Positions 1 through 10,246 of a stretch of 64,000 bases of DNA are shown here, piece after piece. Made by a program: the position numbers and the translations under genes. The stretch comes from Roseovarius sp. THAF27. Its GTDB lineage: Bacteria; Pseudomonadota; Alphaproteobacteria; Rhodobacterales; Rhodobacteraceae. Below the pieces are notes generated by a model. It had not been told where the DNA came from. It saw only the letters and a program-made list of their open reading frames with translations, and searched no databases. Positions within the stretch are counted from its first letter, which is position 1; each line of letters opens with the position of its first letter. The DNA lies in the NCBI RefSeq assembly GCF_009363655.1, contig NZ_CP045393.1, forward strand, positions 2,170,001 to 2,234,000, given 5' to 3'.

Positions 1-763
1 CCTCGCATGTCAGGTACGTGCCCCAGGGCGTCTTGCCGGACCCGCAATTGTTGAAAGTGCCGAGGCTTTCGGTGCCGGTAGGATCGGCCTCGGTCGTCAG
101 CAGGTCATGCGCCGCGGCCGGGCCGGCGATCTTCATCGGCGTCAGGTGCGTTATGCGGCGGTTCATGGGGCTGTCCTTGACCACATGCCAGCCCTCCGCG
201 TCTTCGGCCACCTCGATCACGGCGACGCCTTGCAGACTTTGAAGCTTGCGCACGTCATCCAGTCCTGTCGGAACGCCATCCGTTGCATGGGGCAGGTTTA
301 TCTCACGGTTGGTATACTCGTGATTGATCGCCAGAAGCTGTCGCCCGCCCACCTGAAAGCTTTCCATCCCGTCCGTGTTCTCGCCGAAGATGCGGTCGGC
401 GCTGTCGGCGTCACCGCCGGTTTCGTGGTCGAACTCCGGCGCGTCGGGAAAGATCGGATCACCCCAGCGGATCAGCACGTCCCAGCGATAGCCCCCCGGA
501 ACATGCACGGTGGCATCGGTCTGGATACCGATCGGATCAAAGGCGAACCGGCTGGTGGCCTGCGCCTGGGCCGAGGTCGCAGGGATCATCACACCTGTGC
601 CCATCGCCGAAGCACCCGAGCCGAAGGCGAGCACCCCGCCCAGAAAACCCCGCCGCGAAATCGCGGCATCGACCACCCGGTCGAAGTCGTTTTCGACCGG
701 ACGCGGGTTTATCAGTTCGTCCCAATCGTCGGCGGGAAGACGGGTGAGGTCGGCGTCATTCAT
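1..763 (-). CDS. PhoX-family (DUF839) phosphatase, N-terminal part
   Basis: This minus-strand gene starts with ATG at 761-763 and runs off the left edge, so only about 254 N-terminal residues are present. The GGAG ribosome site lies 7 bases before the ATG. Near residue 38 there is a twin-arginine signal (SRRGFLGG) followed by a small-residue stretch ending in AQAQA, so the protein is probably exported folded to the periplasm. The sequence after the signal (RFAFDPIGIQTDATVHVPGGY, then INHEYTNRE and AAAHDLLTTE) matches the N-terminal half of PhoX/DUF839 proteins, which are calcium-dependent alkaline phosphatases or relatives. The Ca/Fe-binding C-terminal half is outside the window, so activity cannot be judged. 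Confidence 0.85.
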   Translation of the reverse strand, partial: MNDADLTRLPADDWDELINPRPVENDFDRVVDAAISRRGFLGGVLAFGSGASAMGTGVMIPATSAQAQATSRFAFDPIGIQTDATVHVPGGYRWDVLIRWGDPIFPDAPEFDHETGGDADSADRIFGENTDGMESFQVGGRQLLAINHEYTNREINLPHATDGVPTGLDDVRKLQSLQGVAVIEVAEDAEGWHVVKDSPMNRRITHLTPMKIAGPAAAHDLLTTEADPTGTESLGTFNNCGSGKTPWGTYLTCE

Positions 764-940
764 GGCAGATCTCCGGCTGGCGGTGGCGTTTGGATACCCC
801 AAGATTGCCACGTGACTGTAACAACCTTCGGACGGGTTGGTGACAGTCCCTCAAACCTGCGCGTCTTTGCCGCGCCCCGTTCTGCGCAACAAATGAAAAG
901 AAACAGCCCCCTTGCGCGACATTTTTCGCGCAAAATCCTG

Positions 941-969
941 TTGACGCTCCCGAAAGCCGCACCTAAGGT
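941..969 (+). promoter_or_regulatory. Sigma70-type promoter of the ilvBN operon
   Basis: TTGACG at 941-946 and TAAGGT at 964-969 are separated by exactly 17 bases. Transcription would start near 976, about 20 bases before the leader peptide start. Position and spacing fit a housekeeping promoter; this is inferred from sequence only. Confidence 0.55.
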
Positions 970-997
970 CGCCAAACGCAGCAGGGAGTCGCCAAAA

Positions 998-1045
998 ATG
1001 GCATCGCTAATCGTAATCGTAGGTGAATGGCGCATGGGCCGGTAA
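998..1045 (+). CDS. ilvL: ilv operon leader peptide (attenuation control)
   Basis: A 15-codon frame starts with ATG at 998 after a GGGAG ribosome site and reads MASLIVIVGEWRMGR. Five consecutive codons (residues 4-8) are Leu-Ile-Val-Ile-Val, exactly the amino acids made by the enzymes downstream. It is followed within 30 bases by a strong terminator and then by ilvB. This is the usual arrangement for ribosome-mediated attenuation: scarcity of charged Leu/Ile/Val tRNA would stall the ribosome and prevent the terminator from forming. The longer open frame starting at 107 that shares this stop is a shadow of phoX. Confidence 0.8.
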   Translation: MASLIVIVGEWRMGR

Positions 1046-1070
1046 CGGACACCATAACGGTACCCCATGC

Positions 1071-1098
1071 GCCCTCGGAACCCTCCGGGGGCTTTTTT
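1071..1098 (+). terminator. Attenuator terminator before ilvB
   Basis: The arms GCCCTCGG (1071-1078) and CCGGGGGC (1085-1092) form an 8-bp stem with one G-U pair and a 6-base loop, followed by six T (1093-1098). Just upstream, CGCATGGG (1031-1038) is perfectly complementary to CCCATGCG (1064-1071), giving a second hairpin that covers the end of the leader peptide and shares base 1071 with the terminator stem. Alternative folding of this pair is the expected attenuation switch. Confidence 0.75.
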
Positions 1099-1141
1099 AT
1101 GCGTAACGCAATGAGACACATGTCATGAACGGAGCAACAAG

Positions 1142-2899
<1,758 letters not shown>

Positions 2900-2941
2900 A
2901 CCAGCACTGTCGCCCGGCAAACTTCAAAGGACCAGAAGCTC

Positions 2942-3502
2942 ATGTCAGCTCTCAAAATCAAAAAAGGCGCGTCCAGCCATTCGGCCTACAACTTGCGCCC
3001 GACCTTCTCGGATGCCGAAGAGCGTCACACGCTTGCCGTCATCGTGGACAACGAACCGGGCGTGCTGGCCCGCGTGATCGGATTGTTCTCGGGGCGCGGC
3101 TACAACATCGACAGCCTGACCGTGGCCGAGGTCGATCATACGGGGCACATGTCCCGGATCACGATCGTCACCACCGGCACACCGCAGATCATCGAACAGA
3201 TCAAGGCCCAGCTGGGCCGTATCGTGGTGGTCCACGAAGTGCATGACCTGACGGTCGAGGGGCGCACGGTCGAGCGCGAGCTGGCGCTGTTGCGCGTCAC
3301 CGGGACAGGCGACAAGCGGGTCGAGGCGCTGCGGCTGGCGGATATCTTTCGAGCGAACGTGGTGGACAGCACACTGGACAGTTTCGTGTTCGAGATCACC
3401 GGCACGTCCGAGAAGGTCGACGCGTTCGCCGACCTGATGCGCCCCCTCGGGCTGGAAGAGATTGCCCGCACCGGGGTCGCGGCCCTGTCGCGCGGCAGTT
3501 GA
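2942..3502 (+). CDS. ilvN: Acetolactate synthase, small (regulatory) subunit
   Basis: The 186-residue protein has an N-terminal ACT domain (about residues 29-100, HTLAVIVDNEPGVLARVIGLF) that binds the feedback inhibitor valine, and a C-terminal acetolactate synthase small-subunit domain (VERELALLRV, residues about 105-180). It activates the catalytic subunit and makes it sensitive to feedback. The length is slightly above that of enteric IlvH. It is the last gene of the ilv operon; a convergent gene ends 19 bases downstream. Confidence 0.95.
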   Translation: MSALKIKKGASSHSAYNLRPTFSDAEERHTLAVIVDNEPGVLARVIGLFSGRGYNIDSLTVAEVDHTGHMSRITIVTTGTPQIIEQIKAQLGRIVVVHEVHDLTVEGRTVERELALLRVTGTGDKRVEALRLADIFRANVVDSTLDSFVFEITGTSEKVDAFADLMRPLGLEEIARTGVAALSRGS

Positions 3503-3520
3503 GCCTCGCGGGGGTCTTGC

Positions 3521-3907
3521 CTAGCTGAACTTGACGATCGCCTGCTTGGTATCCGGTCCCGCCGGGGGCGCGACATTGCGGCGGTCGCGGCCCGGCATGA
3601 AGGGCAGGATATTGCTGGCAGCGCCTGCCTGGCCTGACTGGGGCGCGAGTAGTTGCGTCTCGGTCATGCCGCGCAGATCTGCGGCCAGAAAGGGGTACTG
3701 CTCGCTTGACACAATTTCTATCTCGTAGGCGATGCGCACACCGCGCCCGTCACGTATCTTGAATGAAACAAGATCGCCTTCTTCGAAGCTCGGCGCTTCG
3801 GAGAGCTGCGATTGGTCGCCGTCGAAAAAGGCCAGGCTTCCGTGGTCCTCGCACCAGATCAGCGCCCGTTTCGTGCATCGATCAGTCCACAATACAGCAC
3901 CGTACAT
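3521..3907 (-). CDS. Hypothetical protein, Pro/Gly-rich C-terminus
   Basis: I do not recognise a family. The start at ATG 3907 (MYGAVLWTDRC) is preferred because GGGGA precedes it; an upstream in-frame ATG at 3958 has no ribosome site and would place a palindrome inside the gene. The N-terminal 70 residues look like a small beta-rich domain (GAVLWTD, RALIWCEDHGSLAFF, GDLVSFKIRDG, AYEIEIVS), and the C-terminal 50 residues are low-complexity (LLAPQSGQAGAASN, PPAGPD). The soluble beta-rich fold with VSFKI could bind nucleic acid, but that is speculation. Confidence 0.6.
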   Translation of the reverse strand: MYGAVLWTDRCTKRALIWCEDHGSLAFFDGDQSQLSEAPSFEEGDLVSFKIRDGRGVRIAYEIEIVSSEQYPFLAADLRGMTETQLLAPQSGQAGAASNILPFMPGRDRRNVAPPAGPDTKQAIVKFS

Positions 3908-3920
3908 AGCGTCCCCGCAA

Positions 3921-3940
3921 CTATCCTGAATTAAGGATAG
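3921..3940. repeat. Palindrome in the 5' leader of the 3.5-kb hypothetical gene
   Basis: CTATCCT (3921-3927) is repeated inverted as AGGATAG (3934-3940) around a 6-base centre, 14 bases upstream of the preferred start at 3907. It could be a repressor operator or an mRNA hairpin controlling translation; sequence alone does not decide. Confidence 0.5.
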
Positions 3941-4067
3941 GACAGTGCCACGCTGCATTCACTGTAAAATCGACGCATCGGCTACATCCATTTGTGTCAG
4001 ATGCGTCTTGGCCTGACGCTAATTCGCGTCATTTTCTGGACAGAACTGTTCGGGTTCGTGTAATCAG

Positions 4068-4958
4068 TTGCCAAATCATGTATCCGACACCCTGCGGGGC
4101 GTGTCGGCTGGAAACGGAAACGATGCCAAGTTGACAAAAAAAACCGCAACAGGCGCAAGTCCGCATCATCCCGAGGACCCGGCCGCGCTGAGAGGAATAT
4201 TCGGACAGAACCTAAAAACCCTTACCGCGCCGTACGGGTCGGTTTCGGCGCTGTGCCGAGAACTGGGAATCAACCGCACGCAATTCAATCGCTACCTGTC
4301 GGGCGAAAGCTTTCCACGACCGGACGTGCTGCATCAGATTTGCCGGTTCTTCAATGTCGATGCGCGGATATTGCTCGAACCTGTCGAGGCGATCTACACA
4401 ACCTCTCCCGAACTGCTGAGCCATCCGTTTCTGTCGGGCTTCTTCGGCAGCGGACCTACAGCGGTGCCGGAGGATGCCTTTCCCAGTGGGTTCTACAGTT
4501 TCGTCCGGCGGTCCTTTATCGACGACGCGTTGTTTACCATAGGTCTTGTTTATGTGCATCGCCAAGAGCCCTACACCTTCCTGCGGGGGTTCGAGCCGCG
4601 CGACGCCCTGCGAAGCCAGGGCCTGTCCACCGCGGCTGGCAGTCGCGAATACCGCGGCCTTGTCATGCGCCAGGAGGAAGGTGTGATGGCGCTTGTCACG
4701 CATCGCAGTTCGCTGGCCTGTTCCTTCAACTTCCTGACGCGGGAGACCTCCTTCCAGTCCAATATCTGGGAAGGTTACGCCACGCGGACGGTGCGCGAAA
4801 AGGTCACCGGGCGACGGGCGGCGCGCATGGTCTACGAGTATCTCGGTCCCGGTCTGCAACGGGCACTGCCGGTCGCGCGCCGTGCGGGATTGGCGGCGCT
4901 GGAGGATATTCCCCTGTTCCATGCAAGGCTGTTGCGCCTGAACGAGACCTTTCGCTAG
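4068..4958 (+). CDS. XRE-type helix-turn-helix transcriptional regulator
   Basis: The N-terminal half holds a Cro/CI-type helix-turn-helix at about residues 50-105 (SVSALCRELGINRTQFNRYLSG, then PRPDVLHQICRFFNVD). The rest, about 190 residues, has no motif I can name and probably forms a ligand-sensing or dimerisation domain. The longest frame starts with TTG at 4068 and has no clear ribosome site; a shorter start inside the first 30 polar residues is possible. Just downstream, on the same strand, is a Rieske oxygenase, which it may regulate, but there is no direct evidence. Confidence 0.8.
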   Translation: MPNHVSDTLRGVSAGNGNDAKLTKKTATGASPHHPEDPAALRGIFGQNLKTLTAPYGSVSALCRELGINRTQFNRYLSGESFPRPDVLHQICRFFNVDARILLEPVEAIYTTSPELLSHPFLSGFFGSGPTAVPEDAFPSGFYSFVRRSFIDDALFTIGLVYVHRQEPYTFLRGFEPRDALRSQGLSTAAGSREYRGLVMRQEEGVMALVTHRSSLACSFNFLTRETSFQSNIWEGYATRTVREKVTGRRAARMVYEYLGPGLQRALPVARRAGLAALEDIPLFHARLLRLNETFR

Positions 4959-5081
4959 AGCGCCTTCCAAACCGAGCGCCACGCGCGTCGCATTTCGTGA
5001 GGTCATGTCGGGATTTGTCGGTTACGGCACGCGGATTTCAGGCAATCGGAACGCGTAACCAGCCAAGGGGATGCGCCACCG

Positions 5082-6242
5082 ATGTCCGCAACGATTTCCG
5101 ATCTTTCCGCCGTTCGCACCAGTGTGGAACAGGCCAACGGCTTGCCCAACGCCCATTACATCGACCCCGCCGTCTATGCCGAGGAGCGTCAGGCGCTGCT
5201 TTATACGCAGTGGGCCGGGCTGTCCGTGGCCGCCGACGTGCCGGAGCCGGGGGATGCCAAGCCGATCGAGTTCCTGGGCATGCCGCTGCTCTTGTTGCGG
5301 GACAAGGATGGCGATGTCCGGGTGTTCCAGAACATCTGCCGCCACCGGGGCATGATCCTGGTGGAAGAGCCGCGCAAGATCGAGGGCGCGATCCGCTGCC
5401 CCTACCATTCCTGGTGCTATTCCACCAAGGGCAAGCTGGTCTCGACCCCGCATGTGGGCGGGCCGGGGCACAACACGCACGAGGCCATCAAGCGCGACGA
5501 CCTTGGCCTGATCGAGGTGCGCAGCCATGTGTGGCGCGATGTCGTGTGGGTCAACGTGTCGGGCGATGCGCCGGCCTTCGAGGAGGCCATGAGCGAGGTC
5601 ATGGAACGCTGGTCGGAGTTTGAACTGCCCGTCTATCACGGTGGATTCGACAGCAAGATCGAGTTCGAGGTCAACACCAACTGGAAGCTGGCGGTCGAGA
5701 ATTATTGCGAGAGCTATCACCTGCCGTGGGTGCATCCGGGCCTCAACAGCTATTCCAAGCTGGAGGACCATTACAACATCGAAAAGCCCGGCGCGTTCTC
5801 GGGTCAGGGCACGATGGTCTATCGTCAGTTGACCAACGAGAACGGCGAAAAGTTCCCTGATTTTGAAGGGGTTGGCGCAAAGTGGAATGAACAGGCGGAA
5901 TATATCGCGGTCTACCCCAACGTCCTTCTGGGCGTGCATCGCGACCACGCCTTCGCCATCATCCTGGAGCCGAAGGGCCCCGAGAAGACGGTCGAGCATA
6001 TCCATCTGTATTATTCCGTTCCCGACAGCGACGAAGGGCTGCGGATGCGCAACACGCAGCTTTGGAAGACGGTCTTCGAAGAGGATCTCTTCGTGGTCGA
6101 AGGCATGCAGCGCGGGCGCCATGCGGACCAGTTCGACGGGGGGCGGTTCTCGCCCGTCATGGACAGCCCAACCCATTGTTTTCATGACTGGGTTGCCGGC
6201 AAGGTCGAGGCCTACCGCGGCATGGGAAAGGCCGCGGAATGA
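5082..6242 (+). CDS. Rieske [2Fe-2S] non-heme iron oxygenase, alpha subunit
   Basis: The 386-residue protein has the two domains of ring-hydroxylating-type oxygenases. The Rieske motif is C87-R-H89 ... C106-P-Y-H109 and binds the [2Fe-2S] cluster. The catalytic domain has the iron-ligand motif NYCESYHLPWVHPG with His213 and His218. Relatives hydroxylate aromatic rings or N-demethylate quaternary amines such as glycine betaine, carnitine and stachydrine; the substrate cannot be read from sequence. No ferredoxin reductase partner is encoded nearby, so electrons must come from a reductase elsewhere. The stop overlaps the start of the next small gene (ATGA), which suggests translational coupling. 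Confidence 0.88.
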   Translation: MSATISDLSAVRTSVEQANGLPNAHYIDPAVYAEERQALLYTQWAGLSVAADVPEPGDAKPIEFLGMPLLLLRDKDGDVRVFQNICRHRGMILVEEPRKIEGAIRCPYHSWCYSTKGKLVSTPHVGGPGHNTHEAIKRDDLGLIEVRSHVWRDVVWVNVSGDAPAFEEAMSEVMERWSEFELPVYHGGFDSKIEFEVNTNWKLAVENYCESYHLPWVHPGLNSYSKLEDHYNIEKPGAFSGQGTMVYRQLTNENGEKFPDFEGVGAKWNEQAEYIAVYPNVLLGVHRDHAFAIILEPKGPEKTVEHIHLYYSVPDSDEGLRMRNTQLWKTVFEEDLFVVEGMQRGRHADQFDGGRFSPVMDSPTHCFHDWVAGKVEAYRGMGKAAE

Positions 6243-6454
6243 GCGGGACGCTGGACACTGCGATGATCGCGGCGCACGAGGCGTATGACAGTGCCGCCCT
6301 GATCCGGCTTTACACGCAGGCGGCGGATACGGCGAATGACCTGGACGCGTCGTGTTTCTACCTGACACATGCGTATGTGTTCGCGCTGGAGGCCGGGGCG
6401 CCGGCGGCTCGGAGCCTGCATTCGCGGCTGGTGCGGCACGGGCGCGAGGCCTGA
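6239..6454 (+). CDS. Small hypothetical protein coupled to the Rieske oxygenase
   Basis: This 71-residue protein begins in a 4-base ATGA overlap with the oxygenase gene. It is alpha-helical, with a pattern (SAALIRLYTQAADTAND, CFYLTHAYVFALEAG) that resembles one and a half TPR-like helical hairpins. No catalytic motif is visible. The overlap makes joint expression with the oxygenase very likely, so an accessory or stability role is possible. Confidence 0.65.
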   Translation: MSGTLDTAMIAAHEAYDSAALIRLYTQAADTANDLDASCFYLTHAYVFALEAGAPAARSLHSRLVRHGREA

Positions 6455-6818
6455 GGGCACTGGACGGTTAAGGATTGCGACTCGACCGGATTCGGCACGT
6501 CGGTATCGCGTCGGTATCCAGGTGGTATCGCGGCGGTGCGATTTCTGCCCAGATCCTGGGATTAACCGGGCGTGCGGTGCGACCCGCGCGATCAGGAGAG
6601 CGTTAAGATCGGGTGAAGCCAACGGCCCCGGCGGCGCGTGGGTTTTCACCCACCCTATGCGGCCGGTCACGCGGACTCCCGTACTTGATCCGGGATCTCT
6701 GCCCGAGGACGCCCTTGCGTCCCGGTGCCCGCAAATCGAACGATGTCCGGGCCAGAATTGCCTTAATGGGATGGCAGGTTTTTTGCAGGAGAGTGTCGCA
6801 ATCCCCCATCGAGGCCAC
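6455..6818. other. Intergenic stretch with one dispersed repeat
   Basis: About 360 bases lie between two small genes. The only structure I see is the 27-bp palindromic repeat at 6634-6660. Open frames here lack ribosome sites and convincing composition. Confidence 0.5.
6634..6660. repeat. Dispersed 27-bp intergenic palindromic repeat, copy 1
   Basis: The core is GTGGGT-TTTC-ACCCAC, a 6-bp hairpin with a 4-base loop, preceded by GCGC and followed by CCTATGC. The same element recurs at 20153, 26766, 32799 and (inverted) 32932, with a variant at 32873. This copy differs from the others only near its right end (TATGC instead of TACGC/TACGG). Confidence 0.8.
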
Positions 6819-7007
6819 ATGCAGACCAGCCCCGATCAAATGTCCATGGCCCGCCATGCGCGCCTGTTCGAACTGCTGCGGCAGGAGAACATGGCGCTGA
6901 AAATACGGTCCATGCCCCCTGCCCCGAGACCGAACGATCGACAGGCGGCCCTGAGGTTTCGCCAGGCGGCGGAGCGCTCGCTGATCGGGGGGTCGGCGAG
7001 GCTTTAG
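6819..7007 (+). CDS. Small hypothetical protein
   Basis: This frame of 62 codons starts with ATG at 6819 after GAGG and ends 4 bases into the convergent rlmE. It is helical and basic ([19 protein letters not shown], then [17 protein letters not shown]). Nothing identifies a family. The ribosome site and amphipathic composition argue for a real gene, but its shortness leaves doubt. Confidence 0.4.
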   Translation: MQTSPDQMSMARHARLFELLRQENMALKIRSMPPAPRPNDRQAALRFRQAAERSLIGGSARL

Positions 7008-7735
7008 CCGCGGAAGCCCGTGGCCACCACGAATTTCTCGGAACTGTCGGAGCGGGACGCGGGCGGCTTGACGTTGGCGACCTTGGTGAAGCGTTGCTTC
7101 AGCAATTTCTGCAGGTCGCCCTCGGCCCCGCCGGCGAGAACCTTGGAGACGAAGGTGCCGCCCTCTTCGAGCACGTCGAAGGCGAGGTAGGCCGCGGCCT
7201 CGCAGAGGGCGATGATGCGCAGGTGGTCGGTCTGCTTGTGGCCGGAAGACGCGGCGGCCATGTCGGACATGACCACATCGGCCTTGCCGCCGAGCCATTC
7301 CTTCACCTTGTCGTCGGCGTCGTCTTCCATGAAGTCCAGCACGTGCAACTCGCAGCCGGCGATGGGCTCGACCTCCTGCAGGTCGATGCCGAGGATGGAG
7401 CCCTGCGCCTTGCCGGATTTCTCGCCCAGGGCGTTGACGCGGGGCACGGCCACCTGGCACCAGCCGCCGGGGGCGCAGCCAAGGTCCACCACACGCGCGC
7501 CGGGGACGAGGAAGCGGAACTTGTCGTCAAGCTCCATGATCTTGTAGGCGGCACGGCCGCGATAGCCCTCGGCCTGGGCGCGTTTCACGTATGGGTCGTT
7601 GAGTTGCCGTTGCAGCCAGCGGGTGGAACTGCTGCGCCGGCCCTTGGCGGTCTTGACCTTGACGGTCAGGTCGCGCTGGCCGCGGCCGGAGGTGTTCTTG
7701 CCCGTGGGGCCCTTGCCGGTTGGTTTCTTGGCCAT
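7004..7735 (-). CDS. rlmE: 23S rRNA (uridine-2'-O-)methyltransferase RlmE (FtsJ)
   Basis: This enzyme methylates the 2'-OH of U2552 in the A-loop of 23S rRNA during late 50S assembly, using S-adenosylmethionine. The 243-residue protein shows the catalytic Lys of the KDKE tetrad ([14 protein letters not shown], Lys65), the SAM-binding motif [11 protein letters not shown] (residues 82-92), the second Asp in MSDMA, and Lys in [10 protein letters not shown] basic N-terminal extension of about 35 residues precedes the catalytic domain. Its start overlaps the ppx stop (ATGA), so the two are co-translated. Confidence 0.95.
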   Translation of the reverse strand: MAKKPTGKGPTGKNTSGRGQRDLTVKVKTAKGRRSSSTRWLQRQLNDPYVKRAQAEGYRGRAAYKIMELDDKFRFLVPGARVVDLGCAPGGWCQVAVPRVNALGEKSGKAQGSILGIDLQEVEPIAGCELHVLDFMEDDADDKVKEWLGGKADVVMSDMAAASSGHKQTDHLRIIALCEAAAYLAFDVLEEGGTFVSKVLAGGAEGDLQKLLKQRFTKVANVKPPASRSDSSEKFVVATGFRG

Positions 7736-8865
7736 CAGTCCTGTCCTTCGATCAACACGCCGTCGGCGGCCATCTGGGCGTAGAGCATGCCCTCGCGCAG
7801 GCCGCGGTCGGCCACCGACAGCCGGTCGGTGGGCCAGCAGCGCAAAAGCGCCTGGAGGATCGCCGCGCCAGACATGATCAGCGGCTGCCGGTCAAGACCG
7901 ATGCGCGGGTCGCGGCGGCGGCCGGCCGGGCCCATGGCGAGGTAGTCGCGAATGACCTTGTCGATCTGTTCGGAGGTCATGCGCAGCCCGTCGACCTTGT
8001 TGCGGTCATAGCGCTTGAGCCCGAGATGGCTGGCCGCCACGGTCGTCACCGTGCCCGAGGTGCCGACGATCTGGAAGCCGTCGCGCGGGGGTTCGTCCTT
8101 GTAGGGGGCGAATTCGGCGAGGTTTTCCTCGAAAAACCAGCTCATCAAAGCGAAGCGGGCGGCGTCATCCTCGACATCGTTGAACTGGTCGCGCAGGGTC
8201 GCGACCCCGAGCGGCACGCTGATCCAGTCGACCACGCGGGCCGAGGGGCCGTCGCTGCGGCGGGCGTCGGGAAAGCCGCCATGCATCCGCATGATGGCCG
8301 AGGCCCGTTCGCGCGGGCGCACGTTGGTGAGGTCGATCCAGACAAGCTCGGTCGAGCCGCCGCCGATATCGACGACCAGCAGCTGCTCGGTCTTCTTGCT
8401 GACCAGGGGCGCGCAGGAGACGACGGCAAGCTGCGCCTCTTCCTGGGGTTCGATAATGTCGAGGCGCAGGCCGGTTTCCCGCTCGACCTTTTTCATGAAG
8501 GCGGCCCCGTTGGAGGCGCGGCGGCACGCCTCGGTCGCCACAAGCCGCATCCGGCGCACCTTGTTGCGCTTTAGCTTTTGCTGGCAGACGCGCAGGGCCT
8601 GGATGGTACGGTAGATCGAGGCGCGCGACAGCTTGCCGGTCTGTTCCAGCCCCTGCCCCAGCTGCACCGATTTCGAGAAGCTGTCCACGACTTTGAACTG
8701 AGCGCCGTCGGGTCGGGCGATCAGCATACGACAACTGTTCGTTCCCAGATCCAGCGCCGCGTAGAGCGGGCGGGATTCGGGCGAGATCAGTGCGGGGCTT
8801 TCGACCTTTGGCCGTTCTGGTGAACGAGGGACCGCGCCCGCACTTTCGGGACGCTTGGGCGCCAT
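7735..8865 (-). CDS. Ppx/GppA phosphatase family protein (exopolyphosphatase-like)
   Basis: The 376-residue protein has the actin/hsp70-like phosphatase fold of Ppx/GppA: the first phosphate loop [13 protein letters not shown] (around residue 37) and the second [16 protein letters not shown] (around residue 160). Members remove terminal phosphate from polyphosphate or hydrolyse pppGpp. It lacks the C-terminal HD-like domain of long E. coli-type Ppx, in keeping with the short alphaproteobacterial form. The N-terminal 30 residues are Pro/Ser/Glu-rich and likely disordered. It is co-transcribed with rlmE. Confidence 0.92.
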   Translation of the reverse strand: MAPKRPESAGAVPRSPERPKVESPALISPESRPLYAALDLGTNSCRMLIARPDGAQFKVVDSFSKSVQLGQGLEQTGKLSRASIYRTIQALRVCQQKLKRNKVRRMRLVATEACRRASNGAAFMKKVERETGLRLDIIEPQEEAQLAVVSCAPLVSKKTEQLLVVDIGGGSTELVWIDLTNVRPRERASAIMRMHGGFPDARRSDGPSARVVDWISVPLGVATLRDQFNDVEDDAARFALMSWFFEENLAEFAPYKDEPPRDGFQIVGTSGTVTTVAASHLGLKRYDRNKVDGLRMTSEQIDKVIRDYLAMGPAGRRRDPRIGLDRQPLIMSGAAILQALLRCWPTDRLSVADRGLREGMLYAQMAADGVLIEGQD

Positions 8866-9041
8866 AACTCACGCCCTCCATTTCGAGTTGATATAAAGGT
8901 AGTCCTTCCAGGGCCGTCACGCAATACTTGCTACTCATCAACATTCCCCTCGGCGTTGATGGGCCGGGTCGCGTTTGACTTCGGCAGATGTTTGCCCGTA
9001 GCCTTTGAAGGCTGCGGTCTGTTCGGGCCATTGGGGGTGCC

Positions 9042-10016
9042 ATGTTTACGATTATCGCCTTGTCGCTGCTGGGTATCGGGGCCAGTGCGTTTATCATTGA
9101 TGAGTTCGTCAACGACGATGACGACGAACCGGCGCGGGATGTGTCCACGCCTGGTGAGGGTGACGATGGTGCGCAGGACCCGTCGACGGACGGCGAAGAC
9201 TCCGGCGAAGACTCAGGAGGTGACACTGGAGAAGACCCCGGGGACGTGCCGCCGGAGGATGAGAGCGACATGCCCGTCGCGGACACCGTGTTTATGGGCA
9301 CCGACGGTGATGACACGATCGCAGCCGAGGATATCGACGCCCGCGTCGAGACAGTAGAAGCCGGTGATGGGAACGATTCCATCGCGACGCAGGTCAATAA
9401 CATCGACATCCTCGGCCAGGACGGGAACGACACGATCACGATCGGGGAAGATCAGCCTATCGTCTACAATGTGAACGCGGATGGCGGCGCGGGAGATGAC
9501 GTGATCACGGCCCGCGACCCGTCGGCCTCGCTGCTGCGGGGCGGTGACGGGAACGACGAGATCAACGTCCAGCAAGAGAGCTATGACGAGGAGTTCACGC
9601 GCCTGGAAGGTGGCGATGGCGACGACAGGCTGAACCTCGACCTTGCCGTGCCCGACCAGGGCCCGCAAATCGGGTTGCAGGCCTATGGCGGTGACGGGGC
9701 CGATACGTACACCCTGACCTTCATGCCGGCCTATGGCGACGGCGCGGATGAAGACGCGGGTCCGGCGCGCATTCTCGACCTGCGCGATTTCGATCCCGCG
9801 GAAGACCAGATCGTGATCGACCTGAGCGACACCGCCGGGTCCGGCGACGCGGTCGAGACCGAAATCCGCGACAGCGAGGATGGCGACACTCTGGAGATCG
9901 TCGTGTCGTTTCTGAACGAGGCCGGAGACAGTGTTTCGGGCACGATCAACCTTGGTGCCTTGACGGGCACGCCGGGACTTGCCCCCCAGGACTTCATCTC
10001 GATCGTGACCGCCTGA
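9042..10016 (+). CDS. Acidic RTX-like calcium-binding protein with N-terminal membrane anchor
   Basis: The 324-residue protein starts with one hydrophobic segment (residues 2-19, FTIIALSLLGIGASAFII), followed by a very acidic linker (EFVNDDDDEPARD, then repeated Glu/Asp/Gly/Ser to about residue 75). After that come degenerate glycine-aspartate nonapeptides (GTDGDDTI, AGDGNDSI, GQDGNDTI, GGDGNDEI, GGDGDDRL), the hallmark of RTX calcium-binding beta-rolls. The C-terminal ~90 residues (RILDLRDFDPAEDQIVIDLSD) resemble the closing domain of such proteins. It is probably displayed on the outside of the inner membrane or secreted. The start is preceded by GGGGG. Confidence 0.75.
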   Translation: MFTIIALSLLGIGASAFIIDEFVNDDDDEPARDVSTPGEGDDGAQDPSTDGEDSGEDSGGDTGEDPGDVPPEDESDMPVADTVFMGTDGDDTIAAEDIDARVETVEAGDGNDSIATQVNNIDILGQDGNDTITIGEDQPIVYNVNADGGAGDDVITARDPSASLLRGGDGNDEINVQQESYDEEFTRLEGGDGDDRLNLDLAVPDQGPQIGLQAYGGDGADTYTLTFMPAYGDGADEDAGPARILDLRDFDPAEDQIVIDLSDTAGSGDAVETEIRDSEDGDTLEIVVSFLNEAGDSVSGTINLGALTGTPGLAPQDFISIVTA

Positions 10017-10246
10017 CGAGCCGGATGAGGTCAAGACCGGCTCAGGCTGTTACCGCTCGGCCTCGTGCCGCAGGCGTTGAGCCATGCGCGGGATAAACTT
10101 GAATCATTTTCCGGTGGCTTGCAGTGGTCTTGAAACGACATCCCGGTTAGGGTGACGTCGCTGGAAGATGCCGTTAAGTCGAAAAACGACCCTTTCGGAC
10201 CCGGCTGGTGAACTAGAGAGAGTCAATCGAGGTAGAGGAATCAGCG

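Noticed and set aside
107..1045. 312-residue open frame on the plus strand
   Set aside because: It is antisense to the phoX N-terminal coding region and has no ribosome site; only its last 15 codons (the leader peptide) are supported.
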